Shown here one piece after another: positions 59,942-64,000 of a DNA stretch of 64,000 nucleotides. The stretch is from an uncultured Myxococcales bacterium. Its GTDB lineage: Bacteria; Myxococcota_A; UBA9042; DTJE01. Below the pieces are notes generated by a model, which was not told the DNA's origin, did no database searches, and worked only from the letters and a program-made list of their open reading frames with translations. The position numbers and the translations under genes are program-made. Position 1 is the first letter of the stretch; every line of letters begins with the position of its first letter. The stretch is from assembly GCA_937975765.1 (NCBI GenBank), contig CALJUR010000036.1:62001-126000 (forward strand), read 5' to 3'.

Positions 59942-60909
59942 ACGAGGCAGGCGCCGGGCCGGAAGAGGCGTCCCGGCTGGCAAGGGCGGTGGCGGCCGAG
60001 GTCCAGCGGGTGTTCCTGGGCAAGCCCCAGGTCGTCGGACACGCGGTCGTGGCGCTGCTGGCCCGCGGGCACGTGCTGCTGGAGGACGTCCCGGGGGCCG
60101 GCAAGACCGTGCTGGCACGGGCCCTGGCCCGCGCGATCGGCGGCGAGTTCCGGCGCGTCCAGTTCACCTCCGACCTGCTGCCGTCGGACATCACGGGCGT
60201 CAACGTCTGGTCGCCGCGGTCGGAGGGCTTCACCTTCCACCCGGGTCCGGTCTTCGGCAACGTCGTGCTGGCGGACGAGATCAACCGGGCCAGCCCGCGC
60301 ACCCAGAGCGCGCTGCTGGAAGCGATGAGCGAGCGGCAGGTCACGACGGACCGGGTGTCGCGGCCGCTGCCGCAGCCCTTCCTGGTTGTTGCCACGCAGA
60401 ACCCGCACGAGCACCACGGCACCTACCCGCTGCCGGAATCGCAGATGGACCGCTTCCTGGTCCGGCTGACCATCGGGTATCCGGACCCGGCCTCGGAACG
60501 GCAGGTCGTGGTGATGCAGGGCTACTCGGACAAGGTCGAGTCCCTGGTGAACCCGGTGGCGACGGCCGAGCAGGTGCTGGCGGCGCAGCAGGCCACCGCC
60601 GCGATCGCGATCCCGGACGCCGTCATGGACTACGCGATGGACCTGGTCGCCCAGACCCGGCAGGCCGAGGCCCTGGAGATGGGGATCTCGACCCGCGGCG
60701 CCGTCAGCCTGGTCTCCGCGTGCCGCGCGGCGGCCGCGCTGGCCGGGCGCGCCTTCTGCCTGCCCGACGACGTCAAGGAGATGTTCCTGCCGACGTGCGC
60801 GCATCGCGTCGTGCTGCGCGGCCGGGGGTCGGCGGGCGCCGCGGCCCGCGAGGAGGCGCGTGCCCTGCTGACCGACATGCTGGCCCGGACCCCGGTCCCC
60901 GGCGTCTAG
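59938..60909 (+). CDS. MoxR-family AAA+ ATPase
   Basis: A 323-residue AAA+ protein. Walker A is DVPGAGKTVLARALA, Walker B VVLADEINRASPRTQSALLEAMSE, and sensor 1 VVATQNPHEHHGTYPLPESQ, all characteristic of MoxR. The GTG start overlaps the HEAT-gene stop. MoxR proteins act with DUF58 and von Willebrand-type partners to remodel or mature cell-envelope complexes. The next two genes encode those partners, which supports a single operon. Confidence 0.93.
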   Translation: MNEAGAGPEEASRLARAVAAEVQRVFLGKPQVVGHAVVALLARGHVLLEDVPGAGKTVLARALARAIGGEFRRVQFTSDLLPSDITGVNVWSPRSEGFTFHPGPVFGNVVLADEINRASPRTQSALLEAMSERQVTTDRVSRPLPQPFLVVATQNPHEHHGTYPLPESQMDRFLVRLTIGYPDPASERQVVVMQGYSDKVESLVNPVATAEQVLAAQQATAAIAIPDAVMDYAMDLVAQTRQAEALEMGISTRGAVSLVSACRAAAALAGRAFCLPDDVKEMFLPTCAHRVVLRGRGSAGAAAREEARALLTDMLARTPVPGV

Positions 60910-60920
60910 GGGGGCGGACG

Positions 60921-61952
60921 ATGGGGCGTCTGGCCGAGTTCGTCTGGCGCTCCCGCTTCTTCCCGCGCAAGCTGTCGTTCACCCGCGAGGGCAAGGTCGT
61001 CTTCCTGGTGTCGGTGGGCCTGGGCCTCGCCGCGGTCAACACCGGCAACAACCTCCTGTACCTGGTGTTCAGCCTGTCGCTGGCCCTGATCGTCATCAGC
61101 GGCGTGCTGTCCGAATCCAACCTTCGCGGCCTGGCCTGCTCGCCGATGCCCGGGGTGCGGCCCGCCGCCGGGCGGCCCGCGACCGTCGCGCTGACGGTGA
61201 CCAGCCGCCGGCCCCGCTTCCCCGCGTTCTCGATCGAGGCCTGGCCGCTGGTGGACGGCGCCGAGACGGAGCCCGCGCGATTCCTGGACCTGCGGCCGGG
61301 GCAGGCCCGGGAAGGCGCCTGCCGGCTGACCTTCTCGCGGCGCGGCGAGTTCGCCCTGAGAGGGCTGGTGCTGTCGACCACCTTCCCGTTCTCGTTCTTC
61401 CGGAAGTCGATGGTCCTTCCCGCCTCCGGGACGGTGCTGGTCCATCCCCGCGTCCACCGGCTGCGCGCCGAGGACCTGCCGCCGGCGTCCGAGGGGGAGG
61501 ACGAGCACCTCCCCCTGGCCGGCCGCGGACAGGAGTTCTTCGGCGTGCGGGACTTCCACGAGGGCGACAACCCGCGGCACGTCCTGCACCGGCGCTCGGC
61601 GGGGCGCCTCCAGCCGGTGGTCCGCGAGTTCGAGCAGGCCGGGTCGCGCGCCGTCAGGATCGCGCTGGTCAACGCGCTGCCGCCGGGGCCGGGAGGCGCC
61701 GAGCGCGTGGAGCGGGCGGTGGAGAAGGCGGCCAGCCTGGCCGTGCACCTGCTGGAGGAGGGCCGGACGGTCGGGGTGGTGTCGATCGGCGGCGAGGTGT
61801 CGCCGGGTTCCGGGGCCGCGCAGGTCGCGCGGGTGCTGGACTTCCTGGCGGTGCAGCCGTCGCTGGAGATGAACCCCCCGGGCGTCGAGGAGCCGATCCG
61901 GGCGGCGCTGGCCGCGGACCCTCGGGCCTTCGTCGCCTGGGTGCGGCCGTGA
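60921..61952 (+). CDS. DUF58 domain protein
   Basis: A 343-residue protein of the MoxR-linked DUF58 family. Two N-terminal membrane helices (VVFLVSVGLGLAAVNTGNNLLYLVF and LALIVISGVLS) are followed by a beta-rich region and the DUF58 core GQEFFGVRDFHEGDNPRHVLHRRSAG, then a VWA-like tail. It probably anchors the MoxR ATPase at the inner membrane. It overlaps the transglutaminase gene by GTGA. Confidence 0.92.
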   Translation: MGRLAEFVWRSRFFPRKLSFTREGKVVFLVSVGLGLAAVNTGNNLLYLVFSLSLALIVISGVLSESNLRGLACSPMPGVRPAAGRPATVALTVTSRRPRFPAFSIEAWPLVDGAETEPARFLDLRPGQAREGACRLTFSRRGEFALRGLVLSTTFPFSFFRKSMVLPASGTVLVHPRVHRLRAEDLPPASEGEDEHLPLAGRGQEFFGVRDFHEGDNPRHVLHRRSAGRLQPVVREFEQAGSRAVRIALVNALPPGPGGAERVERAVEKAASLAVHLLEEGRTVGVVSIGGEVSPGSGAAQVARVLDFLAVQPSLEMNPPGVEEPIRAALAADPRAFVAWVRP

Positions 61953-64000
61953 GGAGAGGCGTGGCGTTCGACCTGCTGCACCGGCTGGCGACGGTCGGCA
62001 CGCTGATCACGGGCCTGGCGGCCCTGGGCCTGTCGGGCGAATTCGGTCCCGCGACGCTGCTGCCGTCCCTGCTGGCCTTCGCCGCGGGCCCCTTCCTGTG
62101 GCGCCCGTTCGATCGCAGGTGGGCCGTCCCGGCCTCGGGCGTGCTGGCGGTGGCGGTCGGCACGGTCACGGTGCTGTGGGCGCTGTCCACCACGGACTAC
62201 CTGCTGGCGGCCATCCTGTACTCCCTGTTCCTGGCCGCGCTGAAGACGCTGTTCCTGCGGCACGCCGGGGACTTCCTGCAGTCCTACGTGCTCTCGTTCC
62301 TCCACGTGATGGCCGCCGCCGTCGTCAACCCGGGCCTGTCCTTCGGGGTGGCGATGCTGCCGTACGTGATCCTCCTGACCGTCGCGCTGATGCTGACGAA
62401 CCTGCGCCGCGGCATCGAGGCGCTGGCGACCTCCCCGGGCGGCGCGGGCGGGGCGGAGGCGGACGCCCTGCGCCTGGCCGCGGCCCTGCAGCGTCGCGAC
62501 CTGGTGCGGCCCGCCTTCATGACGGCCACCGTCGGCATCACCGTCGGCGTGTTCCTGGTGTCGCTGGTCTTCTTCTTCCTGTTCCCCCGGCTGGGCCTGG
62601 GGTTCTTCGCCCAGCAGTCCCGGCGCGGCCTGGCCGTCAGCGGGTTCTCGGAGGAGGTGAAACTGGGCGACTTCGGCACGATCGCCGAGGACCCCGAGGT
62701 CGTGATGCGGGTGAAGCCGAAGAGCGGCCCGGCGACCGGCCCCTTGCGGATGCGGGGCCAGTCCCTGGACCGGTACGACGGCACCACCTGGCGCAAGACG
62801 ACGGCGCGGCGCCGCCAACTGCAGACCGACGTGGACGGGCGCCTGCGGCTGGCGGCCCGCAGGGACCCGCTGGACGTCCCCGGCGTGCAGGTCCAGGAGG
62901 TGTACCTGGAGCCGATGCTGGGGACCCCGCGCGTCCTGTTCGCGCCGCCCCAGCCGGCCGCCTTCGAGCGGCCGTCCAACGCGCTGGAGGCCCTGCGGCC
63001 CGGGCAGTGGCGCTTCTTTGCGGACGAGGCCGGGGACGTCAGCCTGACCGGCCCGCCGGCGGTGGCGATCGTCTACACGGCGTTCTCCGACCCGCGGCCC
63101 GTCGACGCGGAGGCGATGCGGGCGTCGGGCACGGACGACCCCGAGTGGGTCCGCGACCTGTACCTGCCGCTGCCGCCCCAGCAGGAGGGGGTGCAGGCGC
63201 TGGCGCGAAGCCTGGCCGAGGGCGCCGCCAACCGGTACGACCTGGCGCTCCGGGTCGAGGCGGCCCTGAAGGACGGCTGGACCTACTCGCTGTCGTCGTC
63301 GCACGGCGACCAGGACCCGCTGGCCGACTTCCTGCTGCACAACCGGGAGGGCCACTGCGAGTACTTCGCGTCCGCCATGGTGGTGCTGCTGCGCCTGCAG
63401 GGGGTCCCGGCCCGGATCGTGAACGGCTTCTACGGGGGCGTGTCCAACGAGTACGGCGACTACGTGGCGTTGCGCCGGGCGGACGCGCACTCCTGGGTCG
63501 AGGTGCACTTCCCCGGCCTGGGCTGGGCCACCTTCGACCCCACGCCGGCCTCGGCGCTGGACCTTCGCAGCGCCACCTCCTGGTGGAAGGGGGTGTCCGA
63601 CGCGATCGACGCCACGAAACTGGCCTGGTACCGGTGGGTCGTCGAGTACAACCTCGAGAAGCAGATCTCGTTCCTGTCGGCGCTGTTCAACCTGCGCCGG
63701 GGCGGCGAGGGGTTCGGCGACAGCATGGGTCGCAAGGACTTCCGGGAGATCCGGGACCGCCTGCGCGAGGTGCCGTGGAGGGCCCTGGGTCTGGGCATCC
63801 TGGGACTGGCGGCGGGCGCGGGCGGGCTGGTCCTCCTGGCGCGCCGCCGGCGGAAGGCGGGGCCCGGCGTGCTGCTGGCGCCGGGAGACCCCGTGCTGCA
63901 GGCCTACGTCCGCCTGCGGCGCGCGATGGACCGGGCGGGGTTCCGGCGGGCGCCGTCCGAGACCCAGAGCGAACTGGCCCGGCGGGTGGCGGCATCCTTC
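61949..64000 (+). CDS. TgpA-like transmembrane transglutaminase, 3'-truncated
   Basis: The visible 684 codons include about six N-terminal membrane helices, a linker region and the transglutaminase core. Its triad is Cys470 in EGHCEYFASAMVVLLR, His514 in DAHSWVEVHF and Asp530 in FDPTP. One more membrane helix (LGILGLAAGAGGLVLLA) follows before the right edge cuts the gene. The frame is open to base 64000. The GTG overlapping the DUF58 stop is used; a second in-frame GTG at 61961 is an alternative. With MoxR and DUF58 it forms the classic envelope-remodelling operon. Confidence 0.9.
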   Translation, partial: MRRGVAFDLLHRLATVGTLITGLAALGLSGEFGPATLLPSLLAFAAGPFLWRPFDRRWAVPASGVLAVAVGTVTVLWALSTTDYLLAAILYSLFLAALKTLFLRHAGDFLQSYVLSFLHVMAAAVVNPGLSFGVAMLPYVILLTVALMLTNLRRGIEALATSPGGAGGAEADALRLAAALQRRDLVRPAFMTATVGITVGVFLVSLVFFFLFPRLGLGFFAQQSRRGLAVSGFSEEVKLGDFGTIAEDPEVVMRVKPKSGPATGPLRMRGQSLDRYDGTTWRKTTARRRQLQTDVDGRLRLAARRDPLDVPGVQVQEVYLEPMLGTPRVLFAPPQPAAFERPSNALEALRPGQWRFFADEAGDVSLTGPPAVAIVYTAFSDPRPVDAEAMRASGTDDPEWVRDLYLPLPPQQEGVQALARSLAEGAANRYDLALRVEAALKDGWTYSLSSSHGDQDPLADFLLHNREGHCEYFASAMVVLLRLQGVPARIVNGFYGGVSNEYGDYVALRRADAHSWVEVHFPGLGWATFDPTPASALDLRSATSWWKGVSDAIDATKLAWYRWVVEYNLEKQISFLSALFNLRRGGEGFGDSMGRKDFREIRDRLREVPWRALGLGILGLAAGAGGLVLLARRRRKAGPGVLLAPGDPVLQAYVRLRRAMDRAGFRRAPSETQSELARRVAASF

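Overview
The window is roughly 70% G+C by eye, with strong G/C bias at third codon positions, many GTG/TTG starts and tightly packed genes that often overlap by 4 nt (ATGA, GTGA, TTGA). Several features point to a free-living Gram-negative bacterium of the Myxococcota/'deltaproteobacterial' type. These are the lipoproteins with long Asp/Glu-Pro linkers after the lipobox, a Hanks-type kinase carrying a PilZ-like tail, thrombospondin type 3 and TIG/IPT surface proteins, a DUF507 protein and an NtrC-family two-component pair. This lineage call is inference; there is no rRNA in the window. I saw no tRNA, rRNA, CRISPR array or complete insertion sequence.

Layout. 0-5.5 kb: the end of a C45-type Ntn hydrolase, then a four-gene operon (small Cys-rich lipoprotein, sensor kinase, sigma-54-dependent response regulator, chorismate mutase-DAHP synthase). 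5.3-5.8 kb: a 176-bp direct duplication of the aroF 3' end flanking a 127-bp inverted-repeat element. 5.8-13.4 kb: a class V aminotransferase, a giant amidohydrolase lipoprotein, an exported peroxiredoxin and EttA. 13.4-22.6 kb: an A+T-richer leader followed by a six-gene overlapping operon (metallophosphoesterase, HD hydrolase, zinc-ribbon/helical protein, unknown, SbcD, SbcC), which looks like an accessory island. 22.7-31.2 kb: two orphan proteins, OmpA-like protein, Ser/Thr kinase, polyprenol-kinase-like membrane protein, DUF2147 protein, CoA-transferase and a Cys-rich protein.

31.2-41.5 kb is the most distinctive region: a compact acyl-carrier-protein-based biosynthetic cluster. It encodes an ACP, two AcpS-like proteins, a hotdog thioesterase, a FabF-like ketosynthase, a KAS III-like protein with an altered active site, a FabD-like acyltransferase, a 3-hydroxyacyl-CoA-dehydrogenase-type reductase, two crotonases and two cobalamin-binding-type radical SAM enzymes. 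It has no FabG, FabZ or enoyl reductase. The gene set could build an unsaturated or beta-modified acyl chain that the radical SAM enzymes then tailor; the product is unknown.

41.5-56.8 kb holds surface and envelope genes: a GH9 lipoprotein, a sugar transferase with a degenerate GGDEF-like domain, two further lipoproteins, DUF507 and YqeY-like proteins, a class A penicillin-binding protein, a TIG-repeat lipoprotein and an XdhC-like protein. 56.8-64 kb: an RRM RNA-binding protein with a long leader, then an operon of a HEAT-repeat pseudo-hydrolase, MoxR ATPase, DUF58 protein and TgpA-like transglutaminase, which is cut by the right edge.
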